A stretch of DNA of 64,000 nucleotides, from assembly GCA_949788275.1 (NCBI GenBank), contig OX460916.1, positions 1,116,001 through 1,180,000 on the forward strand, given 5' to 3'. Position 1 is the stretch's first letter; each line of letters begins with the position of its first letter. The notes under the pieces were generated by a model. That model had not been told where the DNA came from. It searched no databases and saw nothing but the letters and a program-made list of their open reading frames with translations. The position numbers were made by a program, and so were the translations under genes. Shown here piece by piece: positions 15,363-24,757 of this stretch. The DNA is from Weeksellaceae bacterium. Its GTDB lineage: Bacteria > Bacteroidota > Bacteroidia > Flavobacteriales > Weeksellaceae.

Positions 15363-16460
15363 GTGAAAAAAGCCTTTTATATCTTAAGCTTCCTAGCATC
15401 AGCAACTGCCTTTAGTCAGACTGCTAGAAAGTATTCCAACGAATTTTTATCCATCGGTGTCGATGCCAGAGCTTTTGCCATGGGAAATGCGGTCGTTGGT
15501 CATAGCGGTGATGCCAATTCGGCTTATTGGAATCCTGCTGGATTAACGGAGGTCAATTGGGATATTGAAGCTTCGGCCATGCATGCCGAATATTTTCAAT
15601 CCATTGCGAAATATGATTACGCTGCCGTTGCTTTTCCTTTGCGAAATAATGCCACCGTGGCTTTCTCTTTGATGCGCTTTGGTGTGGATGATATTTTGAA
15701 TACAACCGAATTAATCGATAACCAGGGAAATATCAATTACGATAAAATTAGTAAATTCTCAACAGCTGATTATGCGTTAACCATGTCTTATGCTGGTTAC
15801 TTCTTAGGTAACAAGAATATTCAGGTGGGAGCCAATGCTAAATTGATCTACCGTCATATCGGAAAGTTTGCCACAGGATTTGGGTTTGGACTAGACTTAG
15901 GTCTACAATACCGCAACGAACAAGGTTTCTTTGCCGGTGTAATGGCGCGGGATATTACCACCACGTTTAATGCATGGAGCATTCATTACGATAAAGTAAA
16001 GGAAATTGTGGTCGACGATCCTTCAAATACCGATGAACCGACTATTCTAAACGATCTACCGGGTGAAAATATAGAGATCACTTTGCCTAAATTGCAATTT
16101 GGTATTGGTCAAAAATTCGAACTAAACGACCGTTGGTCATTATTGGGGGAGTTCGATTTAAATATGGAGTTTCAACAAACAAATGCCGCTATTTCGGGGA
16201 AAGGATTCAGTATCTCTCCAGCAATTGGGGCTGAGTTAGGCTATGATGATATGATTTTTGTTCGGGGTGGATTAAATAATCTTCAAAAAACATCCCAATT
16301 CGACGGCAAAGATAAAACCACCATCCAACCCAATGTTGGGGTAGGGTTTAAGTACAAAGGAATTTCAATCGATTATGCATTTACCAACTTTGGAAATGGC
16401 GGTGTCGGTCTTTATTCCAATATATTTTCTGTCCGTTTCGAATTGGCCGAATGGCGATAA
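15363..16460 (+). CDS. PorV-family outer-membrane protein (putative T9SS protein PorV2)
   Basis: 365 residues, beginning with GTG rather than ATG; the signal peptide MKKAFYILSFLASATAFSQ starts right there, so the GTG is likely correct. The mature protein has the PorV/FadL-like start NEFLSIGVDARAFAMGNAVV and SGDANSAYWNPAGLTEV (about 50-66), followed by alternating barrel strands to the terminal FSVRFELAEWR. This matches the PorV2-type relative of the type IX secretion shuttle PorV; the classical PorV is at 62.9 kb. It is an outer-membrane barrel, and a role in T9SS substrate handling is inferred. Confidence 0.8.
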   Translation: MKKAFYILSFLASATAFSQTARKYSNEFLSIGVDARAFAMGNAVVGHSGDANSAYWNPAGLTEVNWDIEASAMHAEYFQSIAKYDYAAVAFPLRNNATVAFSLMRFGVDDILNTTELIDNQGNINYDKISKFSTADYALTMSYAGYFLGNKNIQVGANAKLIYRHIGKFATGFGFGLDLGLQYRNEQGFFAGVMARDITTTFNAWSIHYDKVKEIVVDDPSNTDEPTILNDLPGENIEITLPKLQFGIGQKFELNDRWSLLGEFDLNMEFQQTNAAISGKGFSISPAIGAELGYDDMIFVRGGLNNLQKTSQFDGKDKTTIQPNVGVGFKYKGISIDYAFTNFGNGGVGLYSNIFSVRFELAEWR

Positions 16461-16493
16461 TGTTCCCGTCATAGGAACCAATTGTATTTGTGG

Positions 16494-16519
16494 GGTTATT
16501 CTTTGAATAGCCTTTTTTT
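16494..16519 (+). terminator. Terminator after the PorV-like gene
   Basis: GGTTATTC pairs with GAATAGCC (one G-U) around a 3-nt loop, followed by seven T; 34 bases after the stop. The rest of 16520-16961 is AT-rich, with one copy of the CTATAGACTATATTA repeat and no gene. Confidence 0.8.
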
Positions 16520-16737
16520 ATGCTCAATAGTTACCTTTTATCTCTATAAAAAGGAGTAGAGGAGTGCGCTCTTATTCGTATGTATTTTACTCAAGCCGAG
16601 TAATTGATCGCATTTTTCTAATGAAAGTATTTATTGAGTATACTTCTTTAAGTATGTTCATTATCAATCACTAAACGATAAAATTTAAAAAGAAATCAAC
16701 TTCTGTTCATTGCAGAATATACGCTATTCATCTTTTA

Positions 16738-16766
16738 ATAGTCTATATAAATAATATAGTCTATAG
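16738..16766 (-). repeat. CTATAGACTATATTA short repeat, copy 1
   Basis: On the minus strand: CCTATAGACTATATTA followed by TTTATATAG. Two near-identical copies lie at 50837-50867 and 51341-51371 on the plus strand. AT-rich and partly self-complementary (CTATA/TATAG). Confidence 0.6.
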
Positions 16767-16961
16767 GTTCAATGGGAATAGTAGGCTTAAAGAAAAAGTG
16801 TCTAAAGAAAATGAGAACAAGTTGGATTTTAGGTGATTTCCATTTTTTTTGAGCGGGGGTTGACAATTGGAGTTTAACTTATTATAAAAAAACATAACTC
16901 ACTTATTCCTATGTTGTTATGTTTATTGTTATTTTAGAACAATCATCTCAACGAATGAACA

Positions 16962-17549
16962 ATGAGACAATTATGTATATTAAGTTTGTTTTTACCCATA
17001 CTGCTTTTTGCACAAGGTAAAAATCCTTGGTTTGTTGAATTTCAGATTGGTATAGCCAATATTGACTACGGAACCAAACAGATCGCAACAACGACTGGAG
17101 CAAATATTGGTAAACACCTTCGTTTAAACAATCATGTAAAGCTTTCGGCAGGGTTAGAATCGCAGCGAATTTTTTCTCCGGCTAACATACAATCGGAAGC
17201 ATATTTTACGCAGGCCCATTTTTTGTCGATTCCGATGGATGTTAAATTTTTCATGAAAAATGATCAAAGTGACCATAATTTGTTCGTAGGAGTGGGGATC
17301 AATAATCAATACAATATCCACATGAAATCAGAAGCAAAGGATCTATCAACGATTCGATCCAACGATAATGGATTTAATTTTGGGTATCACTTTCGTATGG
17401 GCTATTTAGCGAAATTGACCAATGCACTTCGATTTTCCATAGGTTGTAAAATGGCTGCTGATGGTTTTCAATCGGGTTATAAGAAAGGACAAGTTCTTAA
17501 AATAACCGAACAAAACACCTTTGGTTTAGCGCTTTATGGCTTGTTCTAA
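16962..17549 (+). CDS. Predicted outer-membrane beta-barrel protein
   Basis: 195 residues. Signal peptide MRQLCILSLFLPILLFAQG, cut near residue 18. The rest alternates polar and hydrophobic residues as in an eight-strand barrel: WFVEFQIGIANIDYG, HVKLSAGLESQRIF, FLSIPMDVKFFM (the LSIPMDVKF strand is typical of the PorT/OMP_b-brl_2 group), NLFVGVGINNQYNI and the terminal NTFGLALYGLF ending in phenylalanine. Single gene between a 500-base gap and an oppositely oriented oxidoreductase. No ligand is inferred. Confidence 0.75.
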   Translation: MRQLCILSLFLPILLFAQGKNPWFVEFQIGIANIDYGTKQIATTTGANIGKHLRLNNHVKLSAGLESQRIFSPANIQSEAYFTQAHFLSIPMDVKFFMKNDQSDHNLFVGVGINNQYNIHMKSEAKDLSTIRSNDNGFNFGYHFRMGYLAKLTNALRFSIGCKMAADGFQSGYKKGQVLKITEQNTFGLALYGLF

Positions 17550-17567
17550 TCCAAAGCCTAGTCGTTG

Positions 17568-18773
17568 TTAACGCCTAAACCTAAAGTAGGGTGCTAATGG
17601 ATGCGTTTTTCCTTTCAGCATGGAAGCGACAAGCGCCATACCGATCACCGAAAACGTAATGCCATTGCCCCCAAATCCGAGTACAAAGTAGGTGTTTTTG
17701 AAATCGGGGTGATCACCGATATAAGGCAAACCATCTTTGGTTTCTCCGAATGTACCGGCCCAGACAAAATCTAAATTAAATGCATAGTAGGGTAAAATCT
17801 TATGCAATTGTTTTTGGAGTTTTTCTGATTTGTGATTGAGAAGCTTGTCGCGTTTTGTGGCATCGACAAAGTCTTCGTCTTCACCACCGATTAATAACCG
17901 ACCATCGTCGGTTGTACGCATATAAATATAGGGGTTAGCCGTGTTCCAAAATAATGTATTGTCGATCGCTTTTAATTCACTGGGTGTTTGTTCACTCACC
18001 ATGGCATAAGTAGAAATCAGATTTACGAAGGAATCTTTGATGAGTTCGACACTTTCAAAACCGGTACAATAGATGATTTTTTTAGCTTTAATGGTGCTTC
18101 CATGTTCGGTGTGGATAACAACACCTCTGTTCGTTTCATCGACGGTTTTAATATCTGTTTTATCGTAAATGGCTAAGCCTTTTTGATGGTTATAGGCTAA
18201 GAGATCATGCGCTAAATGAAAGGCATCGATATTTCCACCTTGCGAAGAAAGTATGCCACCATAGGTATTGGCTAAACCATACTTTTTTTCAATTTCATCA
18301 GCATCCAACCATTGTACGGGGAATTCGTGTTTCTTTCGCGCTTCAAATTCTTGTTTTAACCACTTAATATCCTTCTTAAAGGCAGCAAAATAAAGGGATT
18401 CTTTCTTTTTGAAGCCACAGGTTGAACCGATAGTTTTCACAATTTTACCCAAGTCGTCAATGGAATCATAGCAGGCTCGGTAGCAAGCTACGGCAGCCTC
18501 TTCACCAATTTGTTCGATCAACTGATACAGAGGAACGTCAATCTCGTACTGCAACATAGAAGTCGTTGCCGACGTACTGCCATTGGCGACTTCACGACGA
18601 TCGATAAGCACGGTTTGATAGCCCATTGCGATGCATTGATGAGCGATTAAACTGCCTGTGATTCCGCCACCAACCACCACAATTTCGGTTGTTATATGGG
18701 TTTGTAAAGATGGGTACGAATGAATTAATCCGTTTTTAACCAGCCAGAAAGGTTCATTGGACTTAAGTTTCAT
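17568..18773 (-). CDS. FAD-dependent oxidoreductase (DAO/glycine oxidase-like)
   Basis: 401 residues. The dinucleotide-binding fold is TEIVVVGGGITGSLIAHQCI (about 29-48), with GxGxxG and then VLIDRREVANGSTSATTSML (about 55-74), the DAO flavin-contact motif. The C-terminal GDHPDFKNTYFVLGFGGNGITFSV (about 356-379) is the second FAD contact. Related proteins often carry a C-terminal Rieske [2Fe-2S] domain; none is present here, where the protein stops at FRFRR. The probable reaction is oxidation of an amino acid or amine. The substrate is unknown, and neighbours give no clue. Confidence 0.82.
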   Translation of the reverse strand: MKLKSNEPFWLVKNGLIHSYPSLQTHITTEIVVVGGGITGSLIAHQCIAMGYQTVLIDRREVANGSTSATTSMLQYEIDVPLYQLIEQIGEEAAVACYRACYDSIDDLGKIVKTIGSTCGFKKKESLYFAAFKKDIKWLKQEFEARKKHEFPVQWLDADEIEKKYGLANTYGGILSSQGGNIDAFHLAHDLLAYNHQKGLAIYDKTDIKTVDETNRGVVIHTEHGSTIKAKKIIYCTGFESVELIKDSFVNLISTYAMVSEQTPSELKAIDNTLFWNTANPYIYMRTTDDGRLLIGGEDEDFVDATKRDKLLNHKSEKLQKQLHKILPYYAFNLDFVWAGTFGETKDGLPYIGDHPDFKNTYFVLGFGGNGITFSVIGMALVASMLKGKTHPLAPYFRFRR

Positions 18774-18886
18774 AACATAGGTATTGGTTCAATCTGATAC
18801 CTATCCAAGTTGATGCCATAAATGATGGGCGAAATCATTTCGCCCACAGGTTATTGTCGTTGTCTTATTTTATAGAAATTTGTTGA

Positions 18887-19717
18887 TTAAACGATGGGTA
18901 GATTTTTATCCTTCCCCCATTCAGACCATGAGCCATCATAGACTTTAAAGTTCTCGAAACCAGCAAGGTTGGCTGAAAAAGCTAAAATGGAGGCCGTTAC
19001 GCCTGAGCCGCAACTGTAAATTTGCTCCTGTTGCGGACGGGTTAAGGTGCTGAATAAGTGGTGTAATTCGTCAACCGATTGTAACTGATTATCGTGATAA
19101 AGTTGGTCGAAAGGTAAGTTTTTAGAATGGGGGATATGGCCTTTTCGTAAACCCAAACGAGGTTCTTCGACTAAAGCGTTAAAACGAGCAGCCGAGCGGG
19201 CATCGATAATGGTTGAACGAGGATCGTTGATTCGATCGAGGATGGTTTCTTTGGTGGCGATCACATCTGGATTGATTTCCGCTATAAAGTCGCCAATGGT
19301 TTCTGAGATGTGATAGGTGGTAGTGATGGAAAATCCATTTTGCTCCCAAGCAGGAAGTCCCCCTTCTAACACATAGACTTCATGATGGCCCATGGCTTTA
19401 AACATCCACCACACACGTGGGCTAGAATATACTCCCCAGCGATCGTAACAAACAATGATTGAATTTTGGTCGATGCCTAACAATTGTGCTTCTTTAGTAA
19501 AAACCTCAGCAGAGACCAATGTATGGGGTAATTCGTTGGTGGTATCGGAAAAACGATGTTCAAGATCGAAGAAACGGCTGTTCGGGATAAGCGCTAACGG
19601 TTGGTCTTTGATGGATTGTCCTACTTTATCGATGGTACAATCTAACATAATTATTTGCGGGTTATCGCTATGTTGGTTGAGTTCGTTGACGGTAAGGAGT
19701 GGGGAATTAAAATACAT
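18887..19717 (-). CDS. sseA: Thiosulfate/3-mercaptopyruvate sulfurtransferase
   Basis: 276 residues with two rhodanese domains. The N-terminal one (IIMLDCTIDK to VYVLEGGLPAWEQNGF) is inactive; the C-terminal one carries the catalytic cysteine in YSCGSGVTASILAFSANLAG (near 238). The CGSGVT loop is the form found in 3-mercaptopyruvate sulfurtransferases. DRWGVYSSPRVWWMFKAMGH and IDARSAARFN match the family. Cytoplasmic, with no signal peptide. Monocistronic with a terminator about 1 kb upstream side for the opposite border; thiosulfate preference cannot be excluded. Confidence 0.9.
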   Translation of the reverse strand: MYFNSPLLTVNELNQHSDNPQIIMLDCTIDKVGQSIKDQPLALIPNSRFFDLEHRFSDTTNELPHTLVSAEVFTKEAQLLGIDQNSIIVCYDRWGVYSSPRVWWMFKAMGHHEVYVLEGGLPAWEQNGFSITTTYHISETIGDFIAEINPDVIATKETILDRINDPRSTIIDARSAARFNALVEEPRLGLRKGHIPHSKNLPFDQLYHDNQLQSVDELHHLFSTLTRPQQEQIYSCGSGVTASILAFSANLAGFENFKVYDGSWSEWGKDKNLPIV

Positions 19718-19762
19718 GGGTTAATTTTTATTAAAAATAGGAAATAATTGGCCTAGGCCACT

Positions 19763-19795
19763 AAAAAAAGCCCGTAAAATACGGGCTTTTTAATT
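19763..19795. terminator. Bidirectional hairpin terminator upstream of sseA
   Basis: AGCCCGT/ACGGGCT arms with an AAAAT loop, seven A before and five T after. It lies between sseA (leftward, starting at 19717) and pafA (leftward, ending at 20055), so on the minus strand it terminates pafA transcription, downstream of repeat copy 3. Confidence 0.82.
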
Positions 19796-19885
19796 TTTCT
19801 GAACTAATTTTTCGTTGTGCACCATTCATCGATGGATTTCGAATTAAACTCGTTTTTTCAAATCGAACAAATAAACGTTGTTTTA

Positions 19886-19936
19886 AGCGCTAAAATTAGC
19901 ATTGTTCGATGTAGAACAATGCTAATTTTTGGCGCT
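19886..19936. repeat. Long near-perfect inverted repeat abutting structured repeat copy 3
   Basis: 16 bp of perfect pairing (19892-19907 with 19914-19929) around a 6-nt loop, extended after a small bulge by AGCGC/GCGCT (19886-19890 with 19932-19936). It overlaps the 3' border of copy 3 by six bases. Copy 6 has a similar extra hairpin at the same side. Confidence 0.85.
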
Positions 19937-20045
19937 GCGGCAGGGATAGTAGCGGCATCCTTTGCTGCCACCTTTATTTTCCATAAACCGAGATGTTTTT
20001 GCAGCAAAGATAGAGCGGATAGCCCGGCGCGTAGCGGCCGCCCCC
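19931..20045 (-). repeat. Structured dispersed repeat, copy 3
   Basis: On the minus strand: closing helix GCGGC/GCCGC, 5' hairpin region GGCCGCTACGCGCC, linker GGGCTATCCGCTCTAT, second hairpin CTTTGCTGC/GCAGCAAAG (20001-20009 with 19960-19968) with a 32-nt loop, linker CTACTATCCCT. Lies in the gap between pafA and sseA. Plus-strand open frame 19817-20050 over it is not a gene. Confidence 0.88.
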
Positions 20046-20054
20046 AATAAAAAA

Positions 20055-21701
20055 TTAGGGATGGTTGATGACTTCGGCTACAGGTTGTCCTATATTTCCG
20101 TTGGGTTCTTCTATTTGCAATAAGGCCGCAACTGTTGGTGCGATATCGGTCATGTGAACACGGTTATAGTTTTTACCTTGTTTGATGCCCCAGCCCATTA
20201 AGACAAATGGGATATGGGCATCATAGGATCCCCAAGTTCCGTGGGTTGTTCCGCCGGCGTCTTTTTTACCGCTATACCATTGAGGTTCTAAGACATATTG
20301 GATAATTCCACTGCGTTTACGGTTGAAACCGTTTACCATACGTTCTTTTAGCAAGGCAGGTATAGCGGTTTCTCCGATGCGATCCATATCGGCAACAAAC
20401 GAAACACCGTCGACAGATTGCATAAAGTGAACAATGCTTTGACGGATGGCCATTTCGTCTAATTTTTCGGATTTAATGGCGGTATAATCTAAATGTATCT
20501 GGTAATTGGTTAATGAACGAACTAATTCTTTGTTTCCGAATTTAGTTTGTAAGAAAGTGTTTAATTCTTTTTTGGTAGCCGAAGAGTTGAAATAGCCTGC
20601 ATTTCCTTTTTGATCTTGAAAGAATTTAGGGTTATGGGCACCACCATGATCGGCGGTTAAGAAAACAAGGTAGTTTCCTTTTCCGACGGTTTGATCGAGT
20701 TTGGTTAGCATTTCGCCTAAATCTTGATCTAAACGAAGGTAGGTATCTTCAATTTCTACCGAGTTTGGTGCGAATTGGTGGCCCACATAATCGGTAGATG
20801 AGAAACTAACGGCAAGGAAATCGGTAATTCCGGCTTCGTTTTGACCTAATTTTTCATTTTCTAAGATAGCCAAGGCAATATCTTTGGTTAATGTATTCCC
20901 GTAAGGAGTAGAACGAATAAGTCCTAAACCGTTGTCTTTTTTAAGTTTGGCTAGGTTATATGGGAAAACCGAATGCTCTTGTCCTTTATAGGTTTGCTCG
21001 TAATTGTTTTTATCGGCAATACTTTGTTTATAAGTATTGATGGGATAAAGGGGTTTCCACTCTTTAAGGTATTTATCGGTTAATTTTTTATCGTTGAATT
21101 TGTTTAACCAACCTGGAAGTTCGTTCATATAGAAGGTACTGGTTACCCAGTTTCCGGTATCACCGTCGAACCAAAAAGCGGCATCGGCAAAATGACCAGC
21201 GGGTAAAATTCCACCACGATCTTTAATCGATACGCCATATACCTTTGAACGGAAATTGGTTGCCAATTTCAATTGGTCGGTTACAGTAGACGTTAACAAA
21301 TTCTTGGGTGACATTTGCCCCACCTTTCCGGTTCCACCAACGGTTTGAACAGAATCGTCTTGGGTACAATACATGCTTTGACCAGAATCTTGCATGATAA
21401 AATCGTTTCCTGTAATGCCGTGAATAGCCGGAACACTCCCTGTGTAAATTGTACTATGGCCTATAGCGGTATAGGTCGGTAAATAAGGAATGTAGGTGTT
21501 TTCGTTAGAAAAACCTTCGTTTAATAAACGATTGAATCCGTTTTGGGTATAACGATCTTGGTAGCGGTATAAGTAATCCCAACGCATTTGATCCACAACA
21601 ATTCCAACGACTAATTTCGGTTTAGATGTATTGGTCTGAGCGAACCCTGAAAGGCTCCCAAATAAACACAATACACTTAAAAATGTTTTATTGAATTTCA
21701 T
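20055..21701 (-). CDS. pafA: Alkaline phosphatase PafA
   Basis: 548 residues. Secreted/periplasmic phosphate monoesterase of the alkaline phosphatase superfamily. The signal peptide MKFNKTFLSVLCLFGSLSGFAQ is followed by KLVVGIVVDQMRWDYLYRY with the first metal-ligand aspartate. The nucleophilic threonine is in YLPTYTAIGHSTIYTG (about 73-88), the active-site Asn in GITGNDF, and the Lys-Arg pair of PafA in SIKDRGGILPAGH (about 158-170). Metal ligands TADHGGAHNP and THGTWGSYDAHIPFVLMGWG follow. The closest known relative by eye is the Elizabethkingia PafA. It lacks a visible Pho-type regulator nearby. Confidence 0.93.
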   Translation of the reverse strand: MKFNKTFLSVLCLFGSLSGFAQTNTSKPKLVVGIVVDQMRWDYLYRYQDRYTQNGFNRLLNEGFSNENTYIPYLPTYTAIGHSTIYTGSVPAIHGITGNDFIMQDSGQSMYCTQDDSVQTVGGTGKVGQMSPKNLLTSTVTDQLKLATNFRSKVYGVSIKDRGGILPAGHFADAAFWFDGDTGNWVTSTFYMNELPGWLNKFNDKKLTDKYLKEWKPLYPINTYKQSIADKNNYEQTYKGQEHSVFPYNLAKLKKDNGLGLIRSTPYGNTLTKDIALAILENEKLGQNEAGITDFLAVSFSSTDYVGHQFAPNSVEIEDTYLRLDQDLGEMLTKLDQTVGKGNYLVFLTADHGGAHNPKFFQDQKGNAGYFNSSATKKELNTFLQTKFGNKELVRSLTNYQIHLDYTAIKSEKLDEMAIRQSIVHFMQSVDGVSFVADMDRIGETAIPALLKERMVNGFNRKRSGIIQYVLEPQWYSGKKDAGGTTHGTWGSYDAHIPFVLMGWGIKQGKNYNRVHMTDIAPTVAALLQIEEPNGNIGQPVAEVINHP

Positions 21702-21824
21702 AGCTCTAATAACTTTGTGAGGTAAATGTACGGTTTTATCTGTTGAAGCATTTTAACAAATTATTAAAAAAACCGCTAGAATTCACTATCTTTCTACAAA
21801 CAAACCTTTTAAAAACCGAAAAAG

Positions 21825-22244
21825 ATGAGTATAACCGTAGCTATTTCTGCCCAATTAAATGCGCCGATTCAAAAAGTTTGGGAGGCGCTTACCGATTCGA
21901 AAGCGATGAAAGAATGGTATTTCGACATCGATGATTTCCGGCCCGAAGTAGGGCATACGTTTGAGTTTTACGGTGGTGCCTATCTGCATCGTTGTACTGT
22001 ACTGGAAGTGGTTAAATATAGAAAGCTGGTGTATAGTTGGTCATATCCGCTCTATACGGGCGAATCTATTGTGCACTTTTTAGTGGATATGTTAGATGAA
22101 GAAACCACAGAAGTAACGTTATTGCATCAGGGAATTGAGTCTTTTCCGGCGGATGATTCTAATTTTTCAATGGCTAGTTTTCATGCTGGCTGGGAAGAGA
22201 TTATCCATTTAGGGTTAAAAAAATATGTAGAACATGATGAATAA
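21825..22244 (+). CDS. SRPBCC/AHSA1-like domain protein
   Basis: 139 residues. START/SRPBCC fold of the Aha1-C (activator of Hsp90) type: VAISAQLNAPIQKVWEALTDSKAMKEWYFD at the N-terminus, TFEFYGG in the middle, LVYSWSYPLYTGESIVHFLV, and the amphipathic helix FHAGWEEIIHLGLKKYVE at the end, the typical GW...L pattern. It binds hydrophobic ligands in relatives; ligand unknown here. It overlaps the next gene by 11 bases, so the two are probably translated as a pair. Confidence 0.85.
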   Translation: MSITVAISAQLNAPIQKVWEALTDSKAMKEWYFDIDDFRPEVGHTFEFYGGAYLHRCTVLEVVKYRKLVYSWSYPLYTGESIVHFLVDMLDEETTEVTLLHQGIESFPADDSNFSMASFHAGWEEIIHLGLKKYVEHDE

Positions 22245-22824
22245 TGAATGGGAAGATGAGCTAAAGGAGTTGAAAGACCTTTTGGATTCGACCTCGATGA
22301 TTGCCGAAGTAAAATGGGGATTGCCTGTCTATACCTACCAAAATAAGAATGTAGTAGGCATCGGTGGTTTTAAAAATTATTATGCCCTTTGGTTTTTCTC
22401 GGGTTCCTTAATGGAGGATCCTTCATCTGTCCTTATAAATGCCCAAGAAAGCAAGACCAAAGGATTGCGTCAATGGCGTTTTAAATCGGGTGATATCCTC
22501 AATCATAAAATGATCTTGCGTTATGTAGAAGAGGCTTTACGCGTGGTTGAGTCGGGTGCTAAAATTAAGCGTTCGGTGGCGTTAAAGATGGAACTGCCTT
22601 CGGTTTTTGAAATGGCTTTTCAGACCTCATCGCTAGCCCGTGAAAAATTCAATGAACTTTCGGTGAGTAAGCAAAATGAATATATTCATTACATTAATGA
22701 AGCTAAAAAAGAAGAGACGAAGATGAGTCGAATGATGAAGATACTGCCGAGTATAGAAGCGGGAATTGGCTATTTTCAGCATTATAAAAAAGCGGCTGAA
22801 GCTTATAAAATTTCTAAGGCATAA
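22234..22824 (+). CDS. DUF1801/YdeI-like protein
   Basis: 196 residues. The N-terminal DUF1801 domain has VKWGLPVYTYQNKNVVGIGGFKNYYALWFF (about 28-57), a form of the YdhG fold that shares a frataxin-like shape. The C-terminal part (FNELSVSKQNEYIHYINEAKKEETKMSRMMKIL, about 147-179) matches the YdeI/OmpD-associated helical segment, where LS..KQ.EY...I..AKK.ET...R is the signature. Function uncertain. Pairing with an AHSA1-like gene is a common Bacteroidota arrangement. Ends at a strong terminator. Confidence 0.82.
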   Translation: MMNNEWEDELKELKDLLDSTSMIAEVKWGLPVYTYQNKNVVGIGGFKNYYALWFFSGSLMEDPSSVLINAQESKTKGLRQWRFKSGDILNHKMILRYVEEALRVVESGAKIKRSVALKMELPSVFEMAFQTSSLAREKFNELSVSKQNEYIHYINEAKKEETKMSRMMKILPSIEAGIGYFQHYKKAAEAYKISKA

Positions 22825-22849
22825 AAAAAGGAACCTCGTCAGGTTCCTT
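22823..22849. terminator. Bidirectional terminator
   Basis: AAGGAACCT/AGGTTCCTT arms with a CGTC loop, preceded by a run of A. It separates the DUF1801 gene (rightward) from a small membrane gene (leftward, ends at 22871). Confidence 0.8.
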
Positions 22850-22870
22850 ACATCTTTTGTTTGTTTCTTG

Positions 22871-23077
22871 TTATTTTTTGAATAACACGGTAATCCCTTC
22901 TTGATTTGGTAAAATCGGACGAGGATCTTCTGCAGTAACAATACCTGATTTTTCTTTTCTAGTGTTAGCTAAAAAAGGTGGTATCCAAGCCATTGCTATG
23001 GTTGAGAAGAAAATAATTCCCCAAAACCCACATAGTGCTACGACTAAAAATAATAAGAAACCTAAAAACTGAATCAT
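22871..23077 (-). CDS. Small single-span membrane protein
   Basis: 68 residues from the ATG (MIQFLGFLLFLVVALCGFWG); an alternative GTG at 23098 adds seven residues without benefit. One or two hydrophobic segments cover residues 1-32 (IIFFSTIAMAWIPPFL included). The tail is soluble, KEKSGIVTAEDPRPILPNQEG. I do not recognise a family. Divergent from fumC, sharing its 110-base intergenic region. Confidence 0.55.
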   Translation of the reverse strand: MIQFLGFLLFLVVALCGFWGIIFFSTIAMAWIPPFLANTRKEKSGIVTAEDPRPILPNQEGITVLFKK

Positions 23078-23165
23078 GATTTTTAATTTTATTATCACAA
23101 ATTTAACATTATTATTTAAATCTGAAACTAATACTTATCACATTTCTTACAAATGTTATTTTTCT

Positions 23166-23173
23166 TAAGTTTG
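23166..23173 (+). promoter_or_regulatory. Promoter -7 box for fumC
   Basis: TAAGTTTG, exact TAnnTTTG match, 40 bases upstream of the fumC ATG. Confidence 0.45.
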
Positions 23174-23213
23174 TAAGAATTAAATTTAATAAACCGTTTT
23201 AATCAAAATACAG

Positions 23214-24611
23214 ATGGAATACAGAATTGAAAAAGACACCATGGGTGACGTGAAAGTCCCTGCGGATAAATATTGGGGTGCACAAACAGAACGCTCAAGA
23301 AACAATTTTAAAATTGGTGCTTCAGGTTCTATGCCTCACGAAATAATTGAAGGATTTGCTTACTTAAAAAAAGCGGCTGCTTATGCCAATGCTGAATTGG
23401 GTGTTTTACCCGTAGAAAAGCGTGATGCCATTGCGGCGGTTTGTGATGAAATTTTAGCAGGTAAATTAGATGATCAATTCCCATTGGTTATTTGGCAAAC
23501 AGGTTCTGGAACACAATCGAACATGAACGTGAACGAAGTGGTTGCTAACCGTGCGCAAGTATTAGCTGGTTTTAAAATTGGAGAAGGAGATCCTGTTTTA
23601 GGAGCAAATGACGATGTAAACAAATCGCAATCTTCCAACGATACGTACCCAACTGGAATGCATATTGCAGCTTATAAAGCAGTGGTTGAAGTAACCATTC
23701 CAGGTGTTGAACAATTGCGCGATACGTTAGCCAAGAAAGCAGAGGAGTTTAAAAGTGTTGTTAAAATTGGTCGTACCCACTTGATGGATGCAACGCCATT
23801 GACCTTAGGACAAGAAATTTCGGGTTACGTGGCTCAATTAAATTATGGGATTAGAGCGGTTCGCAATACCTTGGCTCACCTTTCTGAGGTTGCTTTAGGA
23901 GGAACGGCTGTAGGTACAGGACTGAATACGCCGAATGGGTATGATGTTCTCGTGGCTAAATACATTGCTGAATTTACAGGACATCCGTTTGTAACGGCTG
24001 AAAATAAATTTGAAGCGTTAGCAGCACATGATGCGATTGTTGAAACACATGGTGCATTGAAGCAATTAGCGGTTTCATTAAATAAAATTGCGAATGATAT
24101 TCGTATGTTGGCTTCAGGACCACGTTCAGGTATTGGTGAGATTCATATTCCTGAAAACGAGCCAGGGTCTTCGATTATGCCAGGAAAAGTAAACCCAACG
24201 CAATGTGAAGCATTGACGATGGTGGCTGCTCAGGTGATGGGGAACGATGTGGCAATTACCATTGGTGGTACACAAGGTCATTACGAACTGAATGTATTTA
24301 AACCATTAATGGCTGCTAACTTCTTGCAATCGGCTATTTTATTAGGTGATGCTTGTGTTTCTTTTGACGAACATTGTGCACAAGGCATTGAGCCAAATTA
24401 CCAACGTATTGAAGAATTGGTTTCTAATTCGTTAATGTTAGTAACGGCTTTAAATACAAAAATTGGTTATTATAAAGCTGCTGAGATTGCGCAGACGGCC
24501 CATAGAAATAACAGTACTTTAAAAGAAACAGCTATGGCTTTAGGTTACGTTACCGCTGAAGAATTTGACGCGTGGGTGAAACCAGAAGAAATGGTGGGAA
24601 CTTTAAAATAA
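23214..24611 (+). CDS. fumC: Class II fumarate hydratase
   Basis: 465 residues, the standard length. Converts fumarate to malate in the TCA cycle without an iron-sulfur cluster. [19 protein letters not shown] at the N-terminus; [20 protein letters not shown] (about 97-116); [22 protein letters not shown] (about 184-205) with the catalytic His; and the family signature [15 protein letters not shown] (about 317-331) with the catalytic serine loop. AspA shares this fold, but [17 protein letters not shown] is the fumarase form. Single gene with its own promoter and terminator. Confidence 0.96.
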   Translation: MEYRIEKDTMGDVKVPADKYWGAQTERSRNNFKIGASGSMPHEIIEGFAYLKKAAAYANAELGVLPVEKRDAIAAVCDEILAGKLDDQFPLVIWQTGSGTQSNMNVNEVVANRAQVLAGFKIGEGDPVLGANDDVNKSQSSNDTYPTGMHIAAYKAVVEVTIPGVEQLRDTLAKKAEEFKSVVKIGRTHLMDATPLTLGQEISGYVAQLNYGIRAVRNTLAHLSEVALGGTAVGTGLNTPNGYDVLVAKYIAEFTGHPFVTAENKFEALAAHDAIVETHGALKQLAVSLNKIANDIRMLASGPRSGIGEIHIPENEPGSSIMPGKVNPTQCEALTMVAAQVMGNDVAITIGGTQGHYELNVFKPLMAANFLQSAILLGDACVSFDEHCAQGIEPNYQRIEELVSNSLMLVTALNTKIGYYKAAEIAQTAHRNNSTLKETAMALGYVTAEEFDAWVKPEEMVGTLK

Positions 24612-24633
24612 ATCGAATTTTTCGATAATTCCG

Positions 24634-24662
24634 ATCCACTTTCGAAAGAAAGTGGATTTTTT
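24634..24662 (+). terminator. Terminator of fumC
   Basis: ATCCACTTTC/GAAAGTGGAT perfect arms with a GAAA tetraloop and six T. Confidence 0.92.
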
Positions 24663-24728
24663 ATGGCTTCACAGGCAAGAAGATTTAACCAAAGTGGAGA
24701 ATAAATTTTAAACTTTCATAAGATTCAT

Positions 24729-24736
24729 TATCTTTG
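24729..24736 (+). promoter_or_regulatory. Promoter -7 box for ffh
   Basis: TATCTTTG, exact TAnnTTTG match, 21 bases before the ffh ATG. Confidence 0.5.
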
Positions 24737-24757
24737 TAAACCTCAAAAATTATCAAC

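Noticed and set aside
19817-20050. 77-codon open frame on the plus strand
   Set aside because: It covers the long hairpin and structured repeat copy 3; repeat-derived reading frame.
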